A stretch of DNA of 64,000 nt. It comes from Chlorophyllum brunneum (lineage: Eukaryota > Basidiomycota > Agaricomycetes > Agaricales > Agaricaceae). The notes below the pieces were generated by a model. It was not told the DNA's origin. It saw only the letters and a program-made list of their open reading frames with translations, and ran no database searches. The position numbers and the translations under genes are program-made. Shown here in pieces: positions 24,370 to 35,660 of the stretch. Location of the stretch: positions 2,976,001 through 3,040,000 of the forward strand of contig OY756143.1 in assembly GCA_963576785.1 (NCBI GenBank), in the 5' to 3' direction. Each line of letters begins with the position of its first letter. Positions within the stretch are counted from its first letter, which is position 1.

Positions 24370-24984
24370 TCAAATGAACCACCCGGCCAAACCGCGCGAG
24401 TAAGATCTATCACTGTCGATGTCTAGCATTAAATGGGAAACAATGTTTTTCTTTATCGAAGGATAAATATTCATGCACGAGCCAAGGAAGCGTGTTGCAC
24501 ATATGTCACGATTTTCAAAATGGAACTTTCGCAAAAACTTCCATTGTCTGGTTATAGAGATGCAATTCGGTTCTATATTTACGTTCATATCAATTCCTGT
24601 ATGGGAATTGAAACTTCCATTGTCTGGTCGTAATTCGGTTCTGTACTCGCGCTCTCAGGCGGAGCGTGACAGTAGGAATGGTTCTTGAACGTACCTTGGT
24701 GTCTCCACTTCCGCAAATGCAATCCCTTTGACGGATGTCGCATTCGTGCGATCGCGGCACTGATAATTATAAGCTGCCGCGGATGAGTAACAGGTTTGTT
24801 TGTTACGCCTGAGATCAATGCCTCGGGTTTTAACTACACACAGCGGTGCGGCTGGAGTGCTTTCCTTTGTAGGTGTATGTACATAGAAATCGACGTGTGA
24901 GCCAGAAAGTGGTTGTATACAACTACGCCAAGGGAAGAACTTGAGTACAATCGTCCCCGCGCTCAAGCCCAAGATGACCAGCAT
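24370..24984 (-). CDS. unknown small protein with N-terminal hydrophobic segment
   Basis: Two exons on the minus strand: 24984-24695 and 24547-24370. The intron has a GTACGT donor and an ACCAG acceptor. Total 468 nt, 155 aa, with the frame matching exactly across the junction. The N-terminus MLVILGLSAGTIVLKFFPW looks like a signal anchor, followed by a polar region with several Cys and a basic second exon (RQWKFLRKFHFENRD). I do not recognise the family. The acceptor region is duplicated: a second ACCAG followed by ACAATGGAAGTTT lies at about 24611-24627. Splicing to that upstream copy would give a short product ending in FPYRN. The gene is convincing as a splice structure but unproven. Confidence 0.45.
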
Positions 24985-25677
24985 CGGAAGGTGAAATCAA
25001 CCGCTTGGATATGGTACCCGCCTTTCGTACTCATTCATCGCCTATGTTTTGACCCCTTGGTCCTTTGAAATTGGGGTCTCAAAGTCAAGTGTGTGGGTGT
25101 TAGAAACTGAACGAGGATCGCGCAAGTAAAGTCGAGTATCAAGTCCAATGGAAGACCACTGCTGTTGAAATTGTTTCCGAGTCACCAAGTAGATTTGCGT
25201 GAGTATTCGTTTTGCTTTTTGTGACTGTAGTAGGTAGGTGTTTTATCCCCACGTCCCAAGACGAAATACTTTACCGACAGCCTGAGTGATACGCAGGAAG
25301 TATCCAAGGGATTAAAATGATGGGATTGGGGTAGGTTGTTTGACGAAGTGCTGGGCAAGAGAGGAAGGCGAGATATGTTGATTAGAAAGCCGTTTGAAGA
25401 GATGAGGATAAAAGAAAGCGAGGAGGGATTTTCGAGGCAGTCTATCCCAGGTAACGTGTGCACTGTACATCGGCACCTAAACGGTTTGAGTGACCTGGCA
25501 TGGGTGGGTTAGGAGTTGTGAGTAGCTTCGTCAATGGGACTGAAATGGCAGAGCCCGACTGGGGTACTGGTGCTTTCAATATGATATGAGCAAGGAGAGA
25601 TGCACGTGATGGGTGATTAGTCAGAGTGTTATGCGTCATATTCTGGGTTGTGAAATTGCAGGCAGCGCAGGACAGCG
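24985..25677. other. upstream region of the Lon gene
   Basis: No gene was recognised. Minus-strand frames (25182-25463, 25442-25639) lack any motif. The last 100 bases before the Lon ATG should hold its promoter and 5' UTR. I saw no clear TATA box. The ATG at 25678 is preceded by CAGCG. Confidence 0.4.
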
Positions 25678-28600
25678 ATGTCGCTCGTCGCTCGTCTCCT
25701 CCGCAGCACAGTCCGAGCTTTCCCCCACAGACGTCTCTTGCACACTCACCACCCTCATTTCTTTAGATATAACCCAGCACTAGCTGCACCTCGATGGGTA
25801 AACTCCAAGAATCCACCTCCGGAAGACTCTTCCGAACCCGACCACGAACAACCAGAAAACGATGACCAGAAGCCGGAGACAGAAAAACAACCAGAAAGTA
25901 CTCCTTCATCGTCAACACCGTCCCCTTCTACCTCTTCACCGTCTTCAGACTCACCTAGCGCACCACCAACACCACCTTCCGACTCGACCACTCCTCCCCC
26001 AAATTCTAACCCCGGGCCTGGCTCGATAGCCAAACAATCAGTGCCAGAAAACTACCCTCAGGTTCTCGCGTTGCCAATAGCTCGTAGACCGCTTTTTCCA
26101 GGCTTTTATAAAGCCGTGGTCGTCCGGAATCCGGCTGTCGTGGCTGCTATCAAGGACATGATGAAACGTGGTCAACCTTACCTCGGAGCCTTCCTTCTCA
26201 AAGACGAACATACCGACAGTGATGTGATAACTGATGTTAATTCAGTCCACTCTGTTGGTGTTTTTGCACAGATCACGAGTGTATTTGCGGCTGCCGGAAG
26301 GGACGGTGAGGATAAGGAGGAAGGTCTTACAGCGGTGCTGTATCCCCATCGGAGAATCAAGATTACGGAGCTTGTGAAGGCTGGAGGAGCTTTTAGCTCT
26401 CCTGGTACCGGTACCCCCGTCTCGGATTCATCTACACCTTCATCACCACTACCACCACCATCTACGCCGGACACGGAAGCTGGTCCTCTACAAACGTCCT
26501 TCTTGCATAATCATCCCGTATCAATCGTCAACATCGAGAACCTCCGAACCCAGCCGTACAACAAAGACGACCAGTATATCCGTGCCTTCATGTCCGAAAT
26601 CGTTTCGGTGTTCAAGGATATTGCTCAACTCAATCCTCTCTTCCGTGACCAAATCACAAATTTCTCAATCAACCAGGTCGCCTCAAACGTCTTTGATGAG
26701 CCGGACAAACTCGCGGATTTCGCTGCGGCGGTTTCGACGGGCGAGGTCCAGGAACTTCAAGACGTACTAGAAAGTCTAATAGTCGACGACAGACTTCGTA
26801 AAGCTCTTCTAGTACTCAAGAAAGAACTTATCAACGCTCAGTTGCAAAGTAAACTCGCTCGGGACGTGGATAGCAAGATTGCTAAACGTCAGAGAGAGTA
26901 TTATTTGATGGAGCAGTTGAAGGGGATTAAGAAGGAATTAGGGATGGAGAGTGATGGGAAGGACAAGTTGATTGAGAAGTTTAGGGAACGTGCGAAGGGA
27001 TTGAAGATGCCTGAAGGGGTGAGGAAAGTGTTTGATGAAGAGTTGGCGAAACTTCAGGGACTTGAACCTGCCGCTAGTGAAGCGAACGTGACGAGGAATT
27101 ACCTCGACTGGTTAACCCAGGTTCGTATCTGTCTCTTCACCCTCTTTCTTACTCGCTGACTCGTTTTATTTCTACAATACAGATCCCATGGGGCCAACAT
27201 ACACCGGAAAACTATTCATTGACACACGCCAAACAAGTTCTGAACGACGACCACTACGGTCTAACAGACGTCAAATCTCGTATCCTCGAATTCCTCGCCG
27301 TAGGAAAGTTGCGAGGGACGGTTCAAGGGAAGATTATCTGTCTGGTAGGACCACCGGGTGTGGGCAAGACGAGTATCGGGAAGAGTATTTCTCGTGCGCT
27401 TGGGAGGCAGTTTTTCAGGTTCAGTGTGGGTGGGTTGACGGATGTTGCGGAGATTAAGGGTCATAGACGGACCTACGTCGGGTGTGTATTTTTTCTCCTT
27501 ATACCTTTTTTTCTTTTGTTTGCTGAGCGGATGTGGTGGGTAGGGCGTTACCAGGAAAGATTATTCAAGCGTTGAAACGTGTTGGAACGGAGAATCCGCT
27601 TGTGCTGATTGATGAGGTTGATAAGATTGGGAGGGGCATTAATGGTGATCCTGCGAGTGCGCTTTTGGAGATGCTTGATCCTGAACAAAATAATAGTTTC
27701 CTTGATCACTAGTACGTGCCTCACCCTAGTCTTATGCCCCTACTCACTATTCACTCACGTAGTATGGACGTTCCCGTTGACCTATCTCGTGTCCTCTTCG
27801 TATGTACCGCCAACAATCTCGATACCATTCCGGCACCCCTGCTCGATCGTATGGAAGTACTCGAAGTGTCAGGATATGTAACTGAAGAAAAGGCTGCGAT
27901 TGCTTCGCGGTATTTAGGTCCACAGGCGAAAGAAGCGTCAGGATTGGGAGGTGCGGATGTGCAGATTGAGGATACGGCGATTGATATGTTGATCAAGTAT
28001 TATTGTCGGGAGAGCGGTGTTAGGAATTTGAAGAAGCACATTGATAAGGTGAGGATTCTGTCCTCCGAGGGGCGTATGCGTATGGGATGTTAAATAAGGG
28101 TCTTACTTTTTGTGGTTGGTTTAGATCTATCGGAAGGCTGCGTTGAAGCTTGTCGAGGATCTAGGCGAAGAGACGTTCCCTGAGCCCAAGGACGTCCCGA
28201 ATGCGGCGGCTTCGGGCGCTCCTTCTAGCGACACTGCTTCTGTAACATCGGAAACCTCTACCCTCGTCGATGATGATTCCATGCCATCACCCACAGCATC
28301 AACCTCACCTCCTCCCACCACCTCTACTGTTGAATCTCAAGAACCTCCACCAAACGAACCTCCTACGTATGAACAACAAACAGCGGCAGCAGCGGAGGAA
28401 CTACCCCATGACAGGAAAGCTGTCACGACGGATGAGAGGAAACCTATGACGATACCCGCGAGCGTACATGTGAAGATTACGCCTGAGAATCTCAAGGAAT
28501 ATGTTGGACCGCCAGTGTATCAAAAGGATCGAATGTATGTTACCCCACCTCCGCCTGGTGTTTCGACTGGGTTAGGTTATCTTGGGAATGGCAGTGGTGC

Positions 28601-29283
28601 TGTCATGCCTGTTGAGGCTATGGTACGTTTCATTCTCTCTCTCAAGTCTCGGATAACGACAGCTGATTTGCGTAGAGTATGCCAGGCAAAGGTGGACTGC
28701 AACTTACTGGTAAACTCGGTGAAGTCATTCGCGAGTCGGCTCAGATCGGGTTGAGTTGGGTGAAAGCGCATGCGTACGAACTTGGAATTACGAAGACGCC
28801 GGAGGAACAGTTTTTGACGGATAGAGATGTACACGTGCATATGCCTGAAGGAAGTATTGGGAAGGAAGGACCGAGTGCTGGGACAGCGCTGTTGAGCGCA
28901 TTCGTGTCGTTGTTTACCAAGACGAAGGTTAATCCTGATATCGGTACGTCAATATTCAACCGCCTTAATTCAAACATCAAATCAACTCGATTTATTCGAT
29001 AGCGATGACCGGAGAGATCTCACTCGTCGGACAAGTCCTCCCCGTCGGCGGTCTCAAAGAAAAAATCCTAGCGGCTCATCGGGCTGGAATCAAAACCATT
29101 ATTGCACCAGCGGCGAATCGTGCGGATGTAGAGGAGAATGTACCGGAGAGTGTGAAGACGGGGATTCGGTTTGTGTATGTGGAGAATGTGAGGGAGGTGT
29201 TGGATGAGGTGTTTGGTGAACGGGAGGCTGGGGAGGAGGGGGAGAGAGTGAGGAAAGTTTGGGCGGAGAGATGGATACGGTGA
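25678..29283 (+). CDS. PIM1: mitochondrial Lon protease (ATP-dependent, Pim1 type)
   Basis: Exons: 25678-27120, 27183-27481, 27544-27711, 27763-28048, 28125-28622, 28676-28943, 29003-29283. All phases agree and give 1080 aa, close to yeast Pim1. The N-terminus ([20 protein letters not shown]) is Arg/Ser-rich, as in a matrix targeting sequence, followed by a Ser/Pro/acid linker. The Lon substrate-binding domain starts at [14 protein letters not shown]. Walker A is GPPGVGKT (537-544), Walker B is VLIDEVDK, and the sensor region LFVCTANN is present. The protease domain has catalytic Ser965 in [10 protein letters not shown] and Lys1008 in [15 protein letters not shown] low-complexity insert (about 28200-28440) sits in the linker before the protease domain. 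The enzyme degrades damaged matrix proteins and helps maintain mtDNA. The gene converges with the NACHT-like gene 323 bp downstream; that gap holds nothing else. Confidence 0.97.
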
Positions 29284-29606
29284 TTTTTTGGTTGGGTGGG
29301 TGATTTTTGAGGTGCTGAATGGGTGAGCGCGGCGGACGGCGGGCGTTTACGAGCAGTCGTAGCGGTTCACAGGGGTATAGAGACATAGGTCAGCTTCGTC
29401 TTTGTGGATGTCCTGCTGTTATTGTGAGACGAAGTAGAGTTAGAATTGGTGTAGGCAATGATTTACATTTCGTTGATTTGTTTTTACCTAGCACTAATAA
29501 TACATTACTTATTTCCTAAGCCAAGAGGAGCAGTTGGGAACGACACGTTTCGAAGGAAAAACACATAAAGCAAAGGGGAGTCCTTTTAGCACCACCACAA
29601 CCCTGT

Positions 29607-31815
29607 TTACAGGTCATCAAGCATTTCAAGGGAATAGATATTGACACCGTAAGCAAAATCCACATCCGTCTCTTCTTCCAAGACTGCTAGCAGGACTAAC
29701 ACCGTTTTGACCCCAAAACCAAGTAACACATATCGTGGTCTGACAGGGAGGGGCATATTCTTGTCTTGAAGATCCTGTGGTGGTGCATCAGTAGAATGTA
29801 GACTCAACAGGAGACTCTCTTACCAAAGGCTCCGAAATTTTCTTGCATTTGTCAATAAATTGTTGATCTGACCGATTGGCAGGTGCAGTGCGAACAAGGT
29901 TTGGTGAATCATTCTTGCCCAGCTTGGAGTATGTTAGTCAACAATATGTTTAGTTTACTTGCCATATGATGCTCACTGGGTAGAGCCACCAGAGAAACTC
30001 GATGAAGTTCAGCAGGGAAATTCTGTTGCTTCTGTACACCAGACAGCGAAAATCAAAGTGGTAGAAGCTTGAGTAGAATGTGGCTGGGTCCTCAGGGTCT
30101 TCCAAAAATGGGATGCACCATACATTCCTCAAAGCAGGAGCAATGAGGTTATGAGCCGCATGTATACTTTCAAGGGGTCCTGTCGGCGTCCATTTCGTTG
30201 CATTTACTACAGCAATAAAGCTCTGAGAATGATCGAGGATGCGGAGGAGCATCTTTACACCAAGGAGTCTAGAGGGCGATAGAGAGAAATCTCCTAACTG
30301 TTGTACCAGGAATTGTGTGAATGAGAGGTGCAAGGAGCATTTTTTTGTGAGATCGGGTTGTGTTCCTCCTTCCACTACTGCCCATTGAAGGTGAGCAAAA
30401 GCCCTGGAAAATTGTGCTTGTTCAAGGTCAAGCAAATGCGCAATATGGCGAGGAATACATTCAGGGCATGGAAAATACATGCGGGAGAAGCATTCTGCAA
30501 TATTGATCACATCAGGAAGAATGTCGCAAGGGATGGCGGAAAGAGCCTGAGAGTAGAAGTGATCAAGAGCGCAGTATGGGTCGTCATCCGAAGGCAAGGG
30601 ACAATCATCCATATATGTCAAAATCATCTCCAGCTGTGCCTGAGGACTTTCACTGCCTCCAGAGTCGATGAAACGCAACAGCACATTGACAAAGTCAAGT
30701 ACCCCTGATATAATGTCCACCAGTCGCAACATCTGTTCCCCAGAAGGCCATATCTCGTCTACCTCAAACAATTCTTTGCGTTCTTGACAATACTCATTGA
30801 ACCTGTGGCGAAGAACCATCTCGGTGTCTTCGGGGATTTCTCCATCGTCGAGGGACAGTTTGGCGTATTTGGGGGGGATTGGGAGAATAAATTCTCCCAA
30901 AAATCGTTTGAGAGACCGTCCCATGTCATAGCTGCAGACAACCCAAAGCAGTGGTGAGCGATGGCTTGGGTAGCTATATTCGCCGAGAACCTCGAGGAGT
31001 TCAGACAGACCTTCATCGTTATCATAGCGATAATGATCGAGGAAAATGACTGGGGGCATGGTGACATAGTGTGGATGAGATATCTGGAGCGCTTCCAAAG
31101 GCTCAATAATGAGCTTCTTGAACTGGGAACGCATTGGCTGGTCGAGTGAATTTAGGTTGTCTATGAGCTCCCTTGCAAGAAGGTGCCGGTAGGGAGGATA
31201 GCGTGCTGCAAGCTGAGCTGCAAGACTGGGGATGACATCGTCTACCCCCCAATAACAGAAGTACGCGCCAAATCGATGGATCTCGGCACAAATGGTCATC
31301 AATATTTTCAGGCTATTGCGCGTCGACTCGAACATGTATGGATTAAGTTGGTGTCCTAGTGACTCTGAGATCCAAAACGTGTTCTGATCCCTCTTGACAT
31401 CACACAGCCAGGATATAAATCTACCTCTCAGGGCTTTCCGAGTGTTAAAAATCGGTTCACCTGGGGTACGGAGGTGGGGGGAGCTCATATAGAACATTGG
31501 AAATTTCAGTCGGGCAACCCCTGTCATTTTTAGTTAGGCGAAATCTCCCAACAACTGTTACGGAGGACCTACGGGGCTCCCAGCCATCCCAGGTCTCACC
31601 ATCATGCATATCAAAGTGCTCCTCAGGGTGAAATAATCCCCTAAACTCATGAGAGAAATAGTCTCCCCCAGGAAGAGACTGGTATTTGCGAATGATTTCC
31701 ACCACTGATTAGAAGCTGATAGTGAGCAATCGGTAGCCCACAGAACTGGAATCTCACCTTCTTCTGTTGACAGGTTCACATCACAAGCGCGCTCCCACTC
31801 TTGGTCCATAGCCAT
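29607..31815 (-). CDS. NACHT/STAND-like protein lacking Walker A and B (copy A, intact)
   Basis: Exons in transcript order: 31815-31758, 31704-31573, 31520-29977, 29922-29824, 29774-29607. They total 2001 nt, 666 aa, all in phase. Donors and acceptors agree with those in the decayed copies. The layout follows fungal NACHT NLRs: an N-terminal segment ending in RGRFISWLCDVKRDQNTFWI, where a P-loop should follow; GAYFCYWG; LAARYPPYRHLLAREL; FKKLIIEPLEALQ; PPVIFLD; a winged-helix-like region; FSLSPSRLLG. At the P-loop position (about residues 115-125) there is SESLGHQLNP instead of GxxGxGKS/T. The usual IDALDEC is replaced by FLDHYRYDND (about 223-232). It is therefore unlikely to hydrolyse ATP. 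It is the only intact member among at least five copies in the window. The function is unknown; self/non-self recognition is a guess from the family. Confidence 0.75.
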
Positions 31816-31862
31816 CCTTCAATGACTGTTAATCAATAGACTGCCACCACACTCCCCTTTAC

Positions 31863-32275
31863 TCACTGTGGCTTTGTTGGTTGCTCAGGCGGAGGTGGAA
31901 GTGGAAGGCTGTGACGCCACTGGTCCGAGGGTTCAGGGTCATGTAAACCAAGGCGGGACATGGCCAAAATCAATTCGTCGAGGTCGTCTCCTTCCTCAGA
32001 GAGAGACTGATGGTTTTCCACCACTGATTGGGGGAGGGCGGTGAGCGATGGCCAATCCACAAAACCGAGATCTCACCTTCTTTGCTTGGTGAACCCACAC
32101 TGCAAGCAGCCTCCAACTCTCGGTTCACGGCCATCCCTAAATGACTATTAGTTGGCAGACGGGAATCATGCTTGCATTTACTCACTGGGGCTTTGCTTTT
32201 TGCTTAGGTGGAGGTGGAGGTGAAAGGCTGTAGCGAGTTGTAATATCGTCAAGCATGCTCATGATCACCTGCCAT
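31863..32275 (-). pseudogene. tandem copies of the 5' exon module of the NACHT-like gene
   Basis: Upstream of the start of copy A, on the same strand, lie a second version of exons 1-2 and part of a third. Near 32136-32078 is MAVNRELEAACSVGS plus SKEG, with a GTGAGATC donor and the same CAATCAG acceptor leading into VVENHQSLSEEGDDLD. It continues to a Pro-rich end, SLPLPPPPEQPTKP, followed by a GTGAGT donor. Further upstream is MSMLDDITTRYSLSPPPPPK and another GTGAGT donor. Splicing the module into copy A meets a TGA shortly before MAMDQEW, so I treat it as a duplicated, probably non-coding 5' module. Alternatively it is 5' UTR exons of the same gene. Confidence 0.5.
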
Positions 32276-33540
32276 TAATTGATCCCAGTGCTATTTCTGA
32301 CCATCACGTCTATCCCAGTCGCATTGGTTCTGCTGGAAATGCTGGAACAAGTTGCCAGGCAAATATTCACTGGTACGGGCAATTGAAATGATGGAAGGGG
32401 GGGTTGGCGGACTCCGAAGATTCGTGGTTGCTACTAGCTACGAACGCGACCAGGAAACATAGCGGCTGGTCGCACTAGGTTTCGACTGTCTTCTATTCCT
32501 TAGCTCATCACATTGGTCTTAGATCCCAAGAGACTCGTTTACCGGGTACTACTACCATTCATCCAATGTCAATCCGTATTCCTAAAACCATCACCGTTAG
32601 CTCACTGTGCTCGTCTCACTCCCAAACGTAGCCTTTGTCACTCGTTGATGGGAGACTCTTGAACATGGCCACGGCGACCGGGCAAGGATGACAGAAAAGC
32701 AGAGAACGGCCAGAATAGGTTCATCTTTGTCCTTGGCACCCTCTCCTCTGCTTCTGATCAGACTGGTCAAATCACCGAGGACGCCTGTCAAGGAACTGAA
32801 CGTGGGTCGGAATTATCTCTCCTGTTAACTCAGGTGCGTATGCGTACTTTTAGTTTGCCAACCTATCACATTTATGCACTACAGATCCCATGTGTCCGGA
32901 TGCAAGCTCATGCACTCAACTGCATGGAAGTATTTACATGTTGGGATACGTGACTGAGGAAAATCTCACGGTTGCTTATGCCATATCATAACATATTCTA
33001 CATCATTGACTATGTTGCCTTGCCATTCTCGTTGCTTGCCGGATTCGACGCACCGGACGCATCATCAATATGTATCCAGGTAAACGGGTCTAGAGTATCA
33101 CAGAACTGGATATTCCCTTCTACGTGACTTATGTTGAGGATTTATGAGCGACAAATGTCAACGCGTTAGTGCAGAGATGTGAGCCCAAAGAACCGGTTGA
33201 GTGTTCTGAGCCGTCGAGTGATCTAAGTATTATCCGCCACATGAAATGTTCCATTCAAAGAATGGCATGTCTTCTGCAATAGCTGATACAAATTGTCCAG
33301 TGCAAGTCAGGAGTGACGTAATTGACCAACTTATTTCTGTCCACCACTGACGCTCTGGCTCTACAGGACACTCATTTCTTCACGCATAGGTCACATTTGT
33401 TGCTCCCCTGCTGGTAAGGGTCGAGAACACGGCCGCGATCACCTGGAAAGCACTGGCCAAAAACTAGAGCGAATGGAGCGCCGGAGCATGCACCTGCAGT
33501 ACCCTCACTGACCTCTTCGGACTCGATGCAGCATCACCTT
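32276..33540. other. eroded duplicated DNA with a small Lon fragment
   Basis: No intact gene. At about 32795-32900 the sequence AACGTGGGTCGGAATTATCT, then TAACTCAG, then an intron-like stretch ending CTACAG and ATCCCATG reproduces the Lon exon 1/exon 2 junction (27085-27190), with the intron kept. The block at 32640-32760 resembles 39060-39140 and probably belongs to another shared duplicate. The remainder is not recognisable. Confidence 0.4.
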
Positions 33541-34275
33541 CCTATTCAACCTCTCTCCAAAGACCGCTCTTCCCATAGAGTACATACGGAGTTGTGGTCG
33601 TGTGCGACTTAGCTATTGTGACTGATATCGAGGATATAACAAATCACTGGTACTGGAGCGTGAAGGCAAGGGATTTCCTGCGGTACGAGAAACTGGGCAT
33701 ACGGAACGCGTAAAAGGTGTGGCCCCTGCTGGCCCTGCTGTCCTGACTCTGAACTGATCCATTTCGGACCTGGATGGAGGCAGACAACATTCTCGCCAGC
33801 ATAGAAGATCTGATGACTTGGCCCCCAACAACTCAACAACCTGTATATCCGCACCTTCACGTTCAACACAATCCGCTCCTCCAGTACCGAATTGCGATGT
33901 CTCAAATCTAGATCAACCAAGTAACGTCGCAATTTTCCGGCAAGGTGCAAGAGTCATCGATACTCAGCGCTCACTCGGTGGATATCGCTATTGCTAAACA
34001 TCAACCAACCAGCCATTGAATGGTGGGGGTTGGGTATGGGAGTAACGGGAGGCAGACGGAGGTCCAGAGAGTCTGTGGAGATGGTGTTCACGCAGTGAGG
34101 ATGGTGTCTGACAGAGGAATGGCGGAAGTCCAAGGCCCTGGCTGATACTAACTGGGTGAACGTGATGGAGACTATCTCGACTGGTCGAACCAGGTTCGCA
34201 CCTTCAACTCCCTACCCTATTCTCTAACTCATCACGTTTGTGCATTACAGATCCCATGGCCCCGCACGGCTCAGA
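33540..34275 (+). pseudogene. Lon-derived fragment (exon 1 parts plus exon 1/2 junction)
   Basis: AAGACCGCTCTTCCCATAGA followed by GTTGTGGTCGT aligns with Lon [13 protein letters not shown] (about 26085-26130). CTGTATATCCGCACCTTCA aligns with QYIRAFMS (26571-26592). GACTATCTCGACTGG...AACCAG|GTTCGCACC...TTACAG|ATCCCATGG aligns with the Lon exon 1/2 junction, including the intron. The order matches the parent but large pieces are missing and the frames are broken. Preservation of the intron shows a DNA-level duplication. It runs directly into the SET-domain relic. Confidence 0.6.
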
Positions 34276-34469
34276 TAGTCCCATCAAATCCTATTATGCA
34301 CCCAAACCGCTTTCCCGAAAAAACACAGGGACAGCCAAAATCGAGTTTAGAGGTCAATTAGTTACCCACAATTACCGTACTCCGCGTCGCTTACCCCCGT
34401 GCTGGATTTTGACTCTGACAGCTTTACACCGTCCGCCCCTCCTTATCCCACGTGCATATATATACCAAC

Positions 34470-35660
34470 CCTCACCACCCAAGCAGAAACTATCCCTGCA
34501 GTCACCCCGGTTCCTGCGACTCCTCAACAAATTGTCCCTGTGCTATAAACGACCCACACTGTATCGGCGCTTGTAAATGCTCCAAAAAATGTGTTTGGAA
34601 ATGGCGCGGGTGTACTTGTACCAAATCGACCAAGTCCCTAGTGAATAGAACTTGTGGTGCAGATTGATGTCCTTGTTTTCGTGCGCATCGGGAATGTGAT
34701 CCAGAGTTATGTGTGAAATGTGATGCTCGGGGTATGGTTTCATTTCCAAATGCTGGTTATATTTCTCATTGAAGGTCGGATATTTAGATCCTACAGTGGA
34801 CGTGTGCAGGAATTCGTCCCTACTGCACATGCAATACAAGGTAATTGACTATGTTCCGTGTCTATGTCGTTATGACTCATGTTTCGTACACCATAGCGAG
34901 GTGTCGTATTCAGGAGTAGATGGGGCCTTGGATTCTATCTCGTAGAAGCCGCCAGCGAAGGGGAACTTGTCACCGGTACCAACAACCCCGTCTGTCATCC
35001 TGTTACTGAGCTGAAGTCATTCCTAGAGTATGTTGGTGAACTCATATACGACCTTACGACAAGATCCCGCGAGTACGCAATGTCTTTCCGTTCGACAACA
35101 GTTAACTTGTAGGTTGACAATATTTCCAGCCCAGTAGCAGCACACGTAAATCGACAATACATGTTTGAACTCAATTCCACGTTGTCGGTGGACGCGTCCA
35201 CTATGGGTTACGAGTCGAGGTATATTAATCATGCCTCTGGTGACAGAGCTAACGTCCGTGCACATGGTACGTTTTACACTCGAAATATTCTGCAGACACC
35301 CTAACAGCTCTGAGTAGTACGCCTCGTCAACGGCGAACACAGAATCGGAATCTTCGCAGGTCAACGACGCGACTTTTACCCGTCTTGCTTAATCTCTAAC
35401 ATTCTCTTTTCACAGCGAAAGACATCCGACCCGGCCAAGAACTGCTCCTCGATTACGGTTCAGATTTCTTCCATACCCACCTACACTCACAGCATCGAAA
35501 ATTATCTCAAATCCACGGCACCCCGAGTTCTCACCCGCCGGATTCGCCACAGGTTCTCTCGATCTCGTTTTATCAACCTCCATCACCAACTCCGCAGCCA
35601 AAGGCCACAGTCAAAACGAAATTGAAGATGAAGACGGCCGTTCGTCGGAGTAGGAGATGA
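34470..35660 (+). pseudogene. E(z)/KMT6-type CXC-SET histone methyltransferase relic
   Basis: The CXC domain is clear at 34495-34730: PCSHPGSCDSSTNCPCAIND, CKCSKKCVWKWRGCTC, then CPCFRAHRECDPELCVKC. The SET domain follows over several exons: RGVVFRSRWGLGFYLVEAAS, EYVGELIYDLTTRSREY, MFELNSTLSVDASTMGYESR, YINHASGD, then VRLVNGEHRIGIFA joined by an intron (about 35361-35416) to KDIRPGQELLLDYGSDFF. Intact family members methylate H3K27 within PRC2. Here the N-terminal two thirds is missing, and a TGA (34665-34667) interrupts the CXC between CGAD and CPCF. The splice site near 35112 before MFELN is not canonical. The stop at 35658-35660 ends a Lys/Arg-rich tail. A pseudogene is most likely. Confidence 0.75.

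Noticed and set aside
30328..30708. 126-codon plus-strand frame inside the NACHT-like gene
   Set aside because: It is antisense to a long, spliced and paralogue-supported exon and has no motif.
31521..31561. A 41-nt intron with donor at 31561 in the NACHT-like gene
   Set aside because: It breaks the frame. The GTAGGT donor at 31572 restores it and is conserved in copy C.
32597..32791. 64-codon minus-strand frame near the Lon fragments
   Set aside because: No motif. The DNA belongs to an eroded duplicated block shared with 39060-39140, where the frame is not kept.
34665..34667. Possible selenocysteine UGA in the CXC domain
   Set aside because: The TGA is an extra codon between conserved residues, not a replacement of a conserved Cys, and most fungi lack the selenocysteine machinery. 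A nonsense codon in a pseudogene is simpler.
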